DNA of 53,800 nucleotides from Phoronis australis. Its lineage: Eukaryota; Phoronida; Phoronidae. This document shows positions 1 through 11,100 of this stretch, piece after piece (position 1 is the first letter of the stretch; every line of letters starts with the position of its first letter). The position numbers were made by a program, and so were the translations under genes. The notes beneath the pieces are model-generated. The model ran no database searches. It saw nothing but the letters and a program-made list of their open reading frames with translations, and was not told the DNA's origin. The stretch is taken from assembly GCA_002633005.1 (NCBI GenBank), contig NMRA01000443.1:1164-54963 (forward strand). The letters are read 5' to 3'.

Positions 1-2030
1 CTAATACACCCACGGTGATCTGAATGGCTTAGGACCCTCAAGTTGTGCGGGGTCCCACCTCAAAAGGAAATGGGGAAGAAAAAATTAGTATGTCAACGAG
101 GTGAGGGGTGTAGCTTGAGAATTTTGGCTACCTGGAGGGTCGAAAATTGTGTTGTTCTAGGAGGTGAAGACTGTGTAGGCTGCGAAGTGGTGGTGGAAAT
201 TGGGTGCCAGCAGTGTCTACTCTAACACTGTACAAAGACGGATTGGGGGAAGGGGGAGGGGCGCGGCAAGGGGGCCTTGGCCCTGCCTAAAATTCTCCCA
301 GATTACATTTGGCAGTTTGGGGGTGCAAATGTCTGACGGGCAAAATACTCTGCCCTTGCCCCTGCCCCCCTCCCCCCTAACTCAAAATCCTGCTGTAAGA
401 TCTTACAGCAGGGGAGGATCCAGGATTTCGGGACGTTTTCAATTCATAAAAAGCGTTCAAAAATGAAAAAATGCCAAGTAAAAAGAGTGAAGCCATTGTT
501 AATTCAGGTTTATTTTCCTAATAAGTAATCGATAATTACAGGATTTTGCTTCAGTTATTTGGTAATATCACAATATTTAAACAGCTACCTCACCAGAGAG
601 TTCCCCCGACCGCAAATGCGACCCAGTCGCAAAATAACTTTTTACTCTAGGGACACCTAGCGACCTGATAACGTAATACCGGATGTCAGCATGCGCAGAG
701 CAAACTTCCTGGTTAAAAATTGCCAGCTGACAGCCAATGAAAACCATCGTTCTAGTGCGCTGTACCTGGGCCTTCACAAGCAATCCGTGACGTCAGCTTG
801 TGAGGCCCGGGAACCAGGTTACCTGTGGGCAAGCCTCTAACTGCCCTCTTGTGTTCAAGTCTGTGTTTACCGGTCCAATACCGGCGAGCCGCTAAGGGAA
901 AGTTCACTGGGTTAGTGTCGTGGGGACGGTACTGGGCCACGAATGGCCCAGAAACGTAAACCGGTATACGGTACAAGCGTTATCAAGCAACAGAAATCCA
1001 GTACTGGGCCAATACTCTCATGTTTACTGGGTCTCAGTGGTTTCCCTTATTCACTTTTCAGTTTTGGAAAACTGCTTAGAATTCATAACAAGAGCACGCA
1101 AAGCTCAGCCCACCGTCTGCTGTGAAATCGCAGTCGACAGCTTTTGCACACGGCTGACGTCACGTGTCAAGTATTTTGTCCTCTTTATTGTGACCTCGGT
1201 GAATACAGAACCTGTACTGTGCAGCGTTAAACGTGGCGAACCACATAACATGCACGAGCAATAATCGAAATAAATGACGACCTGAAGGTCACACCGTTTA
1301 CACTACAGTGACCTTCCTCTCAGTGCTGACAGCAATACAACTCGCAGCGTTTGCAAAGTATTTCCTCACAGTAACGAAAACGAGTCACGCAGTTAAACCA
1401 CGACACATACAGTTACATCATTCGACAACATCACCATAAAATTTCGATCATTCATTATTTACTAAGATGTTATTTAACTGCTTTTGAGAAGCCTGTTTTG
1501 AATGAGCAGCAAACAGGATCGCACCGCACGTTACACTTGTTTGCGTGACTTTCCTGTTACCCCCGTTCATTAGTCATTCTTTGCAGTATTTCATTACTGC
1601 GTCATTTTATCTTCACTTGAGAATGAAACAAATATGTTTCGAAATATCGTGTGTCTTTTAACTATGTCGCTAGGTCAGTTACTGTATCTATGTTCATTTG
1701 AGAGTAGAGTTTTGTTCCGAAAGTACGAACGTAACGAAATAAAGACTGTGAACAATGAAAAGTGTCGTGCGCTTAGCAAATTCTGTATAGCAGATTATTT
1801 ACCTTAACTTAAGACGATTTCCAAAGCAATCCCCCCTTATTGCCAACACGAAAAACGGATTTGGTCTTTTGGGCATTTGAAGACTATTTTAAATACAACA
1901 AATTTGTTAAGAACCGATTGCACAAAATATAAAACGTGTGATAATCATTACAAAAAGAAGTAGGTTTCGCGCGCAAACGCTGTGGACCATAAACAAGTAG
2001 GTCTCTTATTATGAGATTAGTAGTTAAGTC
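1..2030. other. Intergenic, repeat-derived, no gene called
   Basis: No convincing coding region. Around 408 to 432 there is a GGGGAGGATCCAGGATTTCG motif that looks like the end of a transposon; this is an impression from its form, not a match I could test. Between about 590 and 1270 the sequence is more GC-rich and has overlapping open frames on both strands (577..783 minus, 752..976 minus, 920..1264 plus), none with a recognisable domain. Near 1615 to 1665 a segment with AATGAAACAAATATGTTTCG forms a short imperfect hairpin. All of this is most economically old mobile DNA. Confidence 0.4.
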
Positions 2031-2033
2031 GTG

Positions 2034-2100
2034 GTGGTGTAGTGGTATAGCACGCGCGCTCTATCCGCCAGGTCGTGAGTTTGAGTCTCTGTTACGTGCA
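2034..2100 (+). repeat. tRNA-derived SINE head
   Basis: The stretch contains a Pol III A-box-like segment (TGGTGTAGTGGTATAGCACG, 2034 to 2053). About 25 bases after it is a B-box-like segment (GAGTTTGAGTCTC, about 2077 to 2089). The spacing and order are those of a tRNA, but the acceptor and T stems do not pair, so it is not a functional tRNA. It is most simply the 5' head of a tRNA-type SINE. Confidence 0.5.
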
Positions 2101-3599
2101 GTTTTTCCTGTTTGACACGTTCTCCTTTTTGCCTTTTTTCTTGGATAATACTTCAGGAATCAAAGAAAATTTTTAGAGGAAAATACAGAAAAATTTCCTG
2201 GGCGGGAGGGGAGCCCCCACCTCCCGACCTCCCCCCATTCGGTGCTATGCGCATCTACAATTCTGGTTTGCGCAAATGCTTACAGCAGGACAAAATCTGT
2301 GTTGGCCCCCCTTGTGATATCCTAGATCCGCCAGAGTATATTCATGCAACTATTGCACGTATGGGCGCTAATGGCAACTGCACAAATCAATCACTAGACT
2401 CCTTGCGTAATATAAGCTGGTCAACGACCTAGCAGAAACGACCTAGCACAAACGATCTAGCTGCTCCTGTAGGCGGTGGGCCAGAATTTGTAGGACTTCT
2501 AGAAAATGGTTTTGTGAGTAATTTAGGGGGTAATTTTATGTTGGTGTTTTTTAATTTATTTAATAGAGTGTTTTCAAAATCTAAAAAAGTTCCCACATAT
2601 AAAGTTGCAAATTTTTGAAGAAATTTGAGTTTGAAGTTACATACTAATCACCCTATAGAGCTTAGAGAACTTATATTTGTATTTAGTTTTTGCTATCATT
2701 TTTGAAAAACAAGTAATATGGTCACATCGATGTCATTGTATTGAAAAATAATACACTCACATTACATGTTTTACTAATATAAACTAATTGTAGACAGTGA
2801 CATTTAAAAATGTAAAGTGACACCTTGTGGCAGAAATGCAAACTAAGTGTGAATGTTACTTGGAGGTTATTCTGGCATTGTCAGGCAACAAAAATAACAC
2901 AAAACACTTGAGACTGGGAAAAATTTGTGCCTCAACGACTGAACCATTGACTAAATGGAGTAAAATATAGCTTGTTTGCATAATAGACCGGAAATATGTA
3001 TAGTACAAAAACAATATAGTTGAATGATCTCTTTGAATGTGCACACAGACTGTATGAAAATAATAGATTATTCTGACAGCGTTTAGCAAGCAGTATGAGA
3101 CAAATACATGACAATGACCAAAGTGTGTACTTTCTATGACTTAATCAACAAATAAAATTCACTTTTAATACAAAAAAACGAAATAACGGAGTTAGAGGTC
3201 TATTTAGGATTGACTTTTCAAAGAACTATCCGATGTTATGCAATCAGTGTTGCTGATGTTACTTCAGTTGTCACAGCTGCACATTTCTATACAGTTTAAC
3301 CAAGCATTGTAGCACAAATGTTTTTTTTTGCACTTGCAGCGTTCATCGTTTAGTAAGTTGTCAATGGAACTGCGAGCATTTCACACATTTTAACTGTAAA
3401 CCTCCATCTCCGAGGAGCCAAATGTGGTCGATTAGAGATGGTACAGCACCGCGCACTGGGGATGGCCTGCATGCAATGGAGGGTCAAACACTAAGTCCTT
3501 GTTTAGAGGCATGCAGAATTTGGGCAAACGTTTGATTCAAAATATGTTATAATGGGCTGTGTTAATTAGGGTCAGCAAGTGAATTATTGAACACTAGCC
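2101..3599. other. Intergenic, no gene seen
   Basis: No gene recognised. A short tandem repeat of three 14-bp units (core ACGACCTAGC) lies at 2422..2463. The 2190..2350 part is C-rich, with a GATCCGCC motif that also occurs near 40460, suggesting shared repeat content. Beyond 2500 it is AT-rich unique-looking sequence. Confidence 0.4.
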
Positions 3600-3875
3600 T
3601 CATTTCACTTTCATATCTCTTAGTCGGGCACAAACTACAACAGTGAGTAGCTTCAACAGTTGTTTCTTAAGATTGCCTGTCCAAATAACTTCATACACAC
3701 CGGCTTTCTGAAAAACAGCTTCAAAGCCTTGCTTTAGTTTTGATTCAATGAACTCCAAACAAAACTGTAGAAAAACAACTCTGAAAAGTGTGGATTCGTC
3801 ACTCTTAACAATCTTTGTCTTTATACTTTTATAGCATGATGATCCAAGATATTTGTCTTTTAAGACACAAGGTGT
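3600..3875 (-). CDS. Unrecognised open exon or relic, 91 codons
   Basis: On the minus strand there is an uninterrupted frame of 91 codons between a TAA (3876..3878) and a TGA (3600..3602), with no early ATG, as expected of an internal or terminal exon. Composition looks protein-like: a Lys-rich start, then a helical, hydrophobic/basic stretch with FIESKLKQGFEAVF and EVIWTGNLKKQLLKLL. I do not recognise the family. Minus-strand sequence further upstream (about 4600 to 4990) also reads like broken coding sequence, including a CDAC motif, so this may be part of a decayed gene or transposon. Chance openness is not excluded. Confidence 0.3.
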   Translation of the reverse strand, partial: TPCVLKDKYLGSSCYKSIKTKIVKSDESTLFRVVFLQFCLEFIESKLKQGFEAVFQKAGVYEVIWTGNLKKQLLKLLTVVVCARLRDMKVK

Positions 3876-6489
3876 TTATCTTTGAATTTCATTTGCATAT
3901 TCAGGGCTCTGGACTGAGCTGTTGCTTGCGATACAAGTCCAACTGAAAAACCCGAACTGTGAACTCTAATTTAACATTTAACTATGAGTGAGATGGCATG
4001 CAATTTTTTCAAACGGACTTATCAGGAACAGATCCAACACCAGCCTAACAAATATACATGTCGTCTGATCCGTCGCCTAAAATGTTGATCGTCTTAATAA
4101 TTAGATTAGTTGATGCAACTGGAAATAAATCAGCTGATATACCAGTGCAGTGATTGAAATTATTTTTTAAATCAGATGCTCCTATCATATTCAAGTAATT
4201 TACACTTTAGGCAACGTTTAACGAAGTGGGCAGTGGCTTCCACCGTCCTCAAATTACGGCGCGGACGTTGGCCACTTAGGTAATTTAATTACCATTGCAG
4301 TTACCTAAGTAATTAATGTTTTCAAAAAACTGAGGAGAGGTTCCCTCTATCACACGATTACGGCAGGGGATGACGACAACTTGGGCATGTTGATTGGAAA
4401 ACCACAAGACGTACCTTTCAAAAACACGTACCTGTTTTTCAAAGCTACAAAGTTGTTACATCTTTCTATTTCTTGAAATGTGGTCCATAATATACTTTTC
4501 CTGCAAACAAATGATGTAATCTTGTTTCAGGATGTTCCTATCATGTTCAGGTTAATTGGGTGTTTCAGATTTTGAAAGTCTAATTGATTTTCTTGGGGAA
4601 ATTTTGGGTAACATCTGTATCACTTTCAGCAGCTTCAGCTTTAGTACTACTGCTGGTGTCTTGAAACGTTGCTATGCCTTTCTATGTCCTTTCAAGTTTT
4701 GGTCTGACGCTTGATCTTCTACAGCAGTATACTATATAGGCTGTAGCAGGACATGCAGCTGTTTTCTGTGAACACGTTTGTGACACCTCTTCTTCCTTTC
4801 GATCTACTGATCTACAGAGTTCCACAGTCCATCAGCTTTCGTCAGGATGCTTCTCTAAGCTTCTTCAGGTTCTGGCATCACAATTTGGTGCTGTTTGATA
4901 AACCTTGAATTATACAGGCATCACACTCCATGGGAGCTGACATATTGAAGTAACTAAGCACAACAATACAAGCTGGCTCTCTGATTGGTCAATTCCATAG
5001 AAAAGCGCCACCTAGTGGCAGGAATGTGCATAATATTTCGTGCAACAAAAACTCCTTTTTTAAAAAAAATGTGCAAGTGTAGACGTGGGAACTTTTTGGA
5101 ATTTCATTTATAGGTATATTATCTAGCCACATAGAAAAAATTAGGTGCCCCCCCCCAAAGTACAAGGATGAAAGCTATGAGATCTGGCCCACCGACTACT
5201 GGCAATATTAGAAGCCAATACTGACCCTCTCTCAACTAGGGCAACCTTGTAAAAATACCTTTTAAACAGCTCGTGGGGAATCTTCTTGGAGATGTTATCG
5301 TGGGATTTATTCATATTGTAAGAATTCATAGAAAAAATATTCCAATTCACTATTGTTGAAACACAAAATATAAACTCTCTATTCCAAACAAGATTTCATA
5401 GCTCTTAATAATACGTATGTGCCCATGCGCTCTTATCTTATTGATTTTTGCATTTGCAGGTGTAAAAATACAGGCAGGTAGTACCCAAACAGCAGGAGAG
5501 TCATATAGCACAATGGGGTGGGCTCTGAAGTCAGCATAAAGGTCTAAAATTATGACTGAAAGCGTAAAGATGTTTTTGATTGATGAGTTCAACAGAGGCA
5601 TGAAAACTGGCCAAAAAACGACCCAGTGAGGTGTTCTAAACACACGAGAACCGCAGGACACAAACATAGAACTGCTGAATATTTTGAGCAGTGTCCATGT
5701 AGATCGTAATCATCAGTGTTACTGTATTCTTGTGCACCTTATGTATGGTGTATCTATTAATATGAAGTAATATTGCTAGTGAATTTGATTCCAAGATATT
5801 TTCTGTGAAAGTACTTCACACGTCAAGAGTGTCCCTTTAACTGTCGTTTCCAGGTTATCTGTATACATTAATATGCAGTACAAGCCAAACGTATTCAGAC
5901 AAAATAACCCGGCATATCTTGCCATAACAGCTGGGGAAAAAGTAGAATTCGTGGTCAAAGTGGTCTTCCATGGTCACTGAAAATGAAGGGAAACAGGAAA
6001 GATAGCATGGTGGCTAAGACATTCTGTAATAGATATTACCAGTCATTTTTGCATTAACAGGACTAGCCATCAAGCAGGGCAAAGATTTGTATTGTCTGAT
6101 TACTTTTGCCTTGTTCTGTATCACTGTTTGCAAGCATGCGTGTGTAGGCACATTATGCTGTCATACGGTCTTTTTGTCTGGCATCTGCTGCTGCATCTTC
6201 AACTCCTTGGTGAATGTAAAATTTTACAAATGGGATGACACAAGAGAGTTTTGGGATGTATTTGACTACCACTGGGTCCCTAGTGGCAACTTTACTTCTT
6301 CATGTTTGTCTTTTTTTCTAAACAGTTCCTTGACTGATTTTCATCAAATTTCGCAAATAAGTTTCAGTTATGGAGACAGCCACACTTTTCTATTTCCTGG
6401 CGTACCTATGTAATCTGTACAGAAATGTTGCCATTGAGATGAGCACGACTGACACTGACTGGTTGATTGGACGATCTCCTATGGTGCCC
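3876..6489. other. Intergenic, no gene seen
   Basis: AT-rich sequence without an identifiable gene. About 4600 to 4990 may hold decayed minus-strand coding sequence (see the 3600 entry). A minus-strand 105-codon frame at 5350..5667 and a plus-strand 108-codon frame at 6087..6413 have no recognisable motif and are not called. Confidence 0.4.
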
Positions 6490-6497
6490 TTTAATGG

Positions 6498-6653
6498 CAA
6501 TGATGTAGTGGTAAAATTAACGGTAAATAGGCGCCCAAAGCCCACCGTAGCACCTTGAGCACTGAACGTAACTTATGGTGTGTAGGCACTACGCTCAAAT
6601 GCCAACAGGTGGTTGGTTGCGCCTACCTGTGCCTACGCCCCACTACAGCACCG
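6498..6653 (+). mobile_element. hAT-type MITE, copy 1 (156 bp)
   Basis: Non-coding element with imperfect 14-bp terminal inverted repeats: CAATGATGTAGTGG at the left, and CCACTACAGCACCG at the right, which reads CGGTGCTGTAGTGG in reverse. It is flanked by near-identical 8-bp direct repeats TTTAATGG (6490..6497) and CTTAATGG (6654..6661). An 8-bp duplication plus a CAxTG/TGTAGTG end is characteristic of hAT transposons. The same element occurs inverted at 38140..38287. The interior includes GCCCACCGTA and CGCCTACGCCC-like blocks shared by both copies. Confidence 0.75.
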
Positions 6654-6661
6654 CTTAATGG

Positions 6662-7494
6662 CAATTTATGTTTTCTTTACGTATGTCTCTGTATCTACCA
6701 AGTTTGTATTTTCGTGCAATATGGTATATTTGTTTCTGTTGCGGAAACGAGAACAAACTGCTATTTTCGGCTGGATTTGAAATATTCTGTGCCACTAAAG
6801 ATTATTATTTCTGGCCGCAGCCTCTCTGTCCTTGAAATTGCTTGGGGGATGGTTATGAAATTTTGCTTATGTGTTCCTATGGAGATGATCACGACTGACA
6901 GGCTTTCTGATGGGTGCAGTCAACGTTTTCCGTGGACTGAATAGTTAGCCAAAAATTTAGGATTTCTCAAAGTTACACGCTTGGGCCCGCCCTAAAATAT
7001 TGACTTGGCACTGCGTTTTATTTGAGTACAACTTGTTCAACAGAAGGTTCATTTTTACGACTCGGTAAACCGGTGCGCCATCTGATGAGAAGCAGAAAAA
7101 TTACTACCCGGAAGATTTTCACCTTTACAGAATCAGTGCTCCCCGTGGGTCTTCAGTATGGTTAGCAATAACCATTCAACCAAGCATGATTTTTGGATGG
7201 CCTCGTGTCAATATACGTTCCTATTTTTTGGAACCACTTCACAATACTAGACGTCAAGAAGACATTACAGGACCGACAATTGCCATCGTTTCGAGGCCGT
7301 AATTTCACCTTTAATTGTAGAGTTCTGAGCACCAGCCGCAACAATTTTAATGTAATTCAGATTTCTAACTTTGAAAAATCTTAATGATCTTGTTGACATC
7401 GTTTTTTGTTACTCATAAATCTTTAAAACTTCATTGGTTTGTTAATTGGAATGTGACAGTAATGGCGAACAGGACGACCGAAATCAGCAAAGTG
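6662..7494. other. Intergenic, no gene seen
   Basis: Several open frames of 60 to 130 codons occur here, for example 6555..6944 plus, which begins inside the MITE. None shows a domain, and the sequence has no splice or start context that would favour a gene. Confidence 0.4.
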
Positions 7495-7734
7495 TGTGAA
7501 CTTAAAGAAATCAACAGAATCACTGTTTTTAATCAAAGACTATGCCGGATTCAGATGAGATATTTTCTAAATTGGTTGGTTACACTTTTCCCTTTCAAAA
7601 CTTTTCTTGACGAAAGGCAAATCTCTTTTGCAGACGACGCTAAACCAATGACCACGTTTCAGACACCTAGGGGTCGGATGCAGTTTCGAGTCGTACCGCT
7701 GTATACGAAATGTATTGAATGGTTTGAAAAATGA
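7495..7734 (+). pseudogene. Ty3/gypsy-like reverse transcriptase fragment
   Basis: The open frame ending at 7734 (it begins upstream near 7384) contains, in order, an N-R-I-T-V block, a Q-I-S-F-A-D-D-A-K-P block and TTFQTPRGRMQFRVVP. These match, in order and spacing, the conserved blocks of Ty3/gypsy reverse transcriptase (the 'NK.TV', 'Q.. ....KTAF.TP.G.Y.F.VMPFGL' region). The frame leaves the family right where MPFGL is expected and stops about ten codons later. The catalytic YxDD motif and everything after it is missing. This is a short, decayed retrotransposon piece just downstream of the CNBD2-like gene on the opposite strand. Confidence 0.5.
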
Positions 7735-7894
7735 TTCAAACTTCAATAACTCACTGTTGAAAAGTCGAGTTTTCTCCGAAGCATGGTTATATAATATACT
7801 TCGTTTCCGATAACACTCAAACACAAGAGGAATAAAGATGGTAGATTAAGCGATTTTCGTGTCAAGCCATGTCGTTCCCATATTGCCTGACGTT

Positions 7895-7900
7895 TTTATT
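7895..7900 (-). promoter_or_regulatory. Polyadenylation signal of the CNBD2-like gene
   Basis: AATAAA on the minus strand, 98 bases after the TAG stop at 7999..8001. It is the first canonical signal after the stop and gives a short 3' UTR of plausible size. Confidence 0.5.
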
Positions 7901-7998
7901 CAGTGACCCGAAGACTTGTTAACATAAGTGACTGAGATCAGACGGTATACGTATCTTTTGTCTAAAGTAGCAAATACAGTAATCGAGTTTCCAAATTA

Positions 7999-8166
7999 CT
8001 AGGCCTGGAGTCCTTCTTCAATTCTAGTCTTGGCATCAATGAGATGCAGTTTTCGAAGCTTCGATTGATGAATGACGTCATTCACTGCTCGCACACGATA
8101 AGCGTTCCAGTTAACCTGTTTTGAAAGGCTTAGTTGCAGTTCCTCGTCAGACGGAAAAGGATGGAC
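7999..8166 (-). CDS. CNBD2: CNBD2-like terminal exon (14)
   Basis: 55 codons plus TAG, entered at a CAG acceptor (8167..8169) in phase 0. It begins VHPFPSDEELQ and contains QVNWNAYRVRAVNDV. This short Trp/Tyr-containing helix after the second cyclic-nucleotide fold is a typical end for this family. The polyadenylation signal follows at 7900. Confidence 0.85.
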   Translation of the reverse strand, partial: VHPFPSDEELQLSLSKQVNWNAYRVRAVNDVIHQSKLRKLHLIDAKTRIEEGLQA

Positions 8167-11100
8167 CTGTAATACGAATAATTTGATATTGTAAGCGAGA
8201 TTAATAAAGCCTCCATGTGTTCATGTACACAATTGTACAAATCAAGAAGTTCGTGTTCGCCAAGGCGCTCTTCTCAAAGGCTCCTAGCACGTGCTTAACC
8301 AGATTTAAAGCTGCTATAAACCGCCTGCCCTTGAAGAAACTAACTTTCGTTTAGACTACTTGCCATTATTGTCGGTCGTGCAAAAACTGACATTTTCGCT
8401 ACTGTTCGAGATCACTGAGTACAATAACGTCACGACCAGACAACTTCCAGTCTCAAACTGTCAATTCTTTCCGTGCCTGTTAATTACACTTATTGTGACT
8501 AAGCGGCAATTTGAGACCAACTTTCGTGACGGATTTTCGGTGTCTAAATAAAAATATGACGGATGGCGGGCTTATAGTCACTTTAAACTGTTACATTTTG
8601 GCATTACATTTTTAAGGCAAGTTTATAACTCAAATTATTAACAATCTTGGAAGTTAATATTAATTCATCATAAATCAAGAGGGCACACGATTAAAAATAA
8701 TATTATTCGTGGTAAATGTCAGAGTAAGTTAGTATATATCAAATATTTTGTGTTTGTATAGGAAGTAGTTTGTTGCTTGTTAATTTGGTTTAAAAAAGGA
8801 AAATGAAGCAGACAAAAACGGCAATTGACATTGTTGGACTGCCAAACACCTTTAATCCGTTTCTTTATAGCCGACTGTTGTACCGTGACGTTGTAGCTGC
8901 TATTCGAAGCCTTCCGGAGTGACTGGGTGGATGAAAACACCCTAGTAGGAGCTCAGCTATGGTTCCCTCAATTTCAGCACATTTGTATTCTTTGTTTACT
9001 CACTAATGTTGTATTTTCCTCTCACTGTATCTGTTTTGTAAGCTCCTCTTTTAGTTATGACATTTCCTAATTGTACATCTGAAAACTGAGCCCTCTTTAA
9101 ATGGAAATAAACAAGAACTAAGTCGTCGTATTAGGGGCTTCACACGAAAAGGTCACTGTAATATTAAGAATCCAACGTAGTTTACTCTCGATATATATCA
9201 AAACTAAATGTATACCTACATGTAGCTATGACGATGAAGTTGCTTAAGGTGCTAAAATTTGTAAGGAGCACAGTTGAGTCTCTACAGGCTTATTTCATGC
9301 AACCGGCCACCTAGGGGTTTTGTCCTGAATATGGAGGCAAATGCTTTGTTGAAATTCTTGATTAATGAAAAACTCCGTCGGTCTGTTTTATGCATAATAT
9401 GCGTTTTTAGGTGGCTTGAGATCGAGTGGCTTAGCAAGGACTTTTGTACAACCAGTTTGTGATTTTTACAAGATCAACTACTCGACCTGGGTTCTCCGCT
9501 CGTATGTTGCAGTTCTGTGTACACGAATTTGAAGACGTCGTCATTGACTAGTCAATTGATCGTGGTATCTGCCGTGAACTTCTGTGAATGTAACTGCTTC
9601 GTGAAACTAGTGATGTTACGCCTTCTGACCACTTTTCCAGGCCAGGCGTGATCCTTCTCCGCAAATGCCCAATTCACAGTATACAAAAGGTGGCGTTATT
9701 AAATTTTTACGAACTCACCTCCTCTCTCATTCTCGCCATCAAGGTATCGTTAATATGCTCCATGTAAAACTTTTTGTTTATCATCAAGCATTCAGCACCA
9801 TTACTGACAAGACTAAAGCTTGGTTGTCTTCCATACACCAGCTCCTCCATACCCTGCACAATAAAATGTGACGTCAGTGTCCTGTTATGAAAAACCCGTC
9901 GTTCCATGCTAGAACGGCTGTATTTCTCAGTCGTAACACATATACTTCCGGCCATTTAATGTGCTCTTGCATTGCATATTGCATTGTTTTGGTGCATAAG
10001 TGTGCCATTTTGGAAACTCGGCAATATTCCGACTGTACATTTATTATTTCAATTATTGAAGCCAAATAAGTCCGCTGTGGTAGATTTGATTTCATGCTGT
10101 GGACCGTTGTTCTATATTGACTATTAGACTGAAGGGGGAGCTAGCGTAATTATCGCAAGAGACCAACATACGCAAACAGCGAGGGTTGATTCGCAGGCCC
10201 GGAACCCGACTAATGTTCGTACACGTCCCTGTGTTTCTATTCAGTTATCACCTAGATAAATACATTTTTCATCGTATTTTTTCTTTTGTTCTCACAAGTG
10301 TCAAATCATAACAAGTAAAACAAAACAAAACAAAACAAAACACAGCACATTTACATGTACACACGAAAATGTGCGGTTCTACAATACTTTTAACTCGGTG
10401 GTAGAAGAGACAACATTCAGCCGTGCAAAATCTGCAGCGTTGTAATATCGGACCTGACAATAAGAATACTTGTTATACAAAAACCGAATGGCATGTGAAT
10501 AACAGAAATAAGACAACTTCATCAGAAAAGAAATTTATTTATTTTTAAGGTAATAATCTGAATAGTTTGTAAGAGCTACTAAAACATGTAAATTGCTACA
10601 GGCCACAGAAGTTATACCAGGCGTGATTTCATTCTCGCGGGGAAACAGTTGCCCTATGCTTCTAATTACTTTTAAAATATTTCTTCGGAAATCACAATGG
10701 CTGGCAAGTATACCTCCTCTAGTGATGCTGTCGAAACATTACAGTGTTTTGGGTTGCATGCGCGCACCCAGGGGGGGGGGGGGGCGTCCNGGGGGCTCGA
10801 AGGAGCCCCCACCCCCATTTGGCGAAGTGGACAAAAAGGTCTGCCTCAGAGAAACAAAAAGTCCGACAAAACGAGACAAAAAGTCCACTAAACAGGCGCA
10901 AACGCACAATTCGCAGCTGTGGACGTGGTACCCTGTTTTTTATTAGTCCTTCGGTTGCTTTTGTCGGTAAAAGGTCCACATCGTCTGAAATTCGAGCCCA
11001 CCCCCATATTAAAGGCTGGGTGCGCGCATGGGTTGCGTTATATCATTGGGGATTACATGTCCTGTAAGCGTTCGTTTGGATCAGATAGACTTGGTTGTTT

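Noticed and set aside
10719-11067. Overlapping frames on both strands across a G run and an N.
   Set aside because: They lie in a non-coding inverted-repeat element and depend on the undetermined base.
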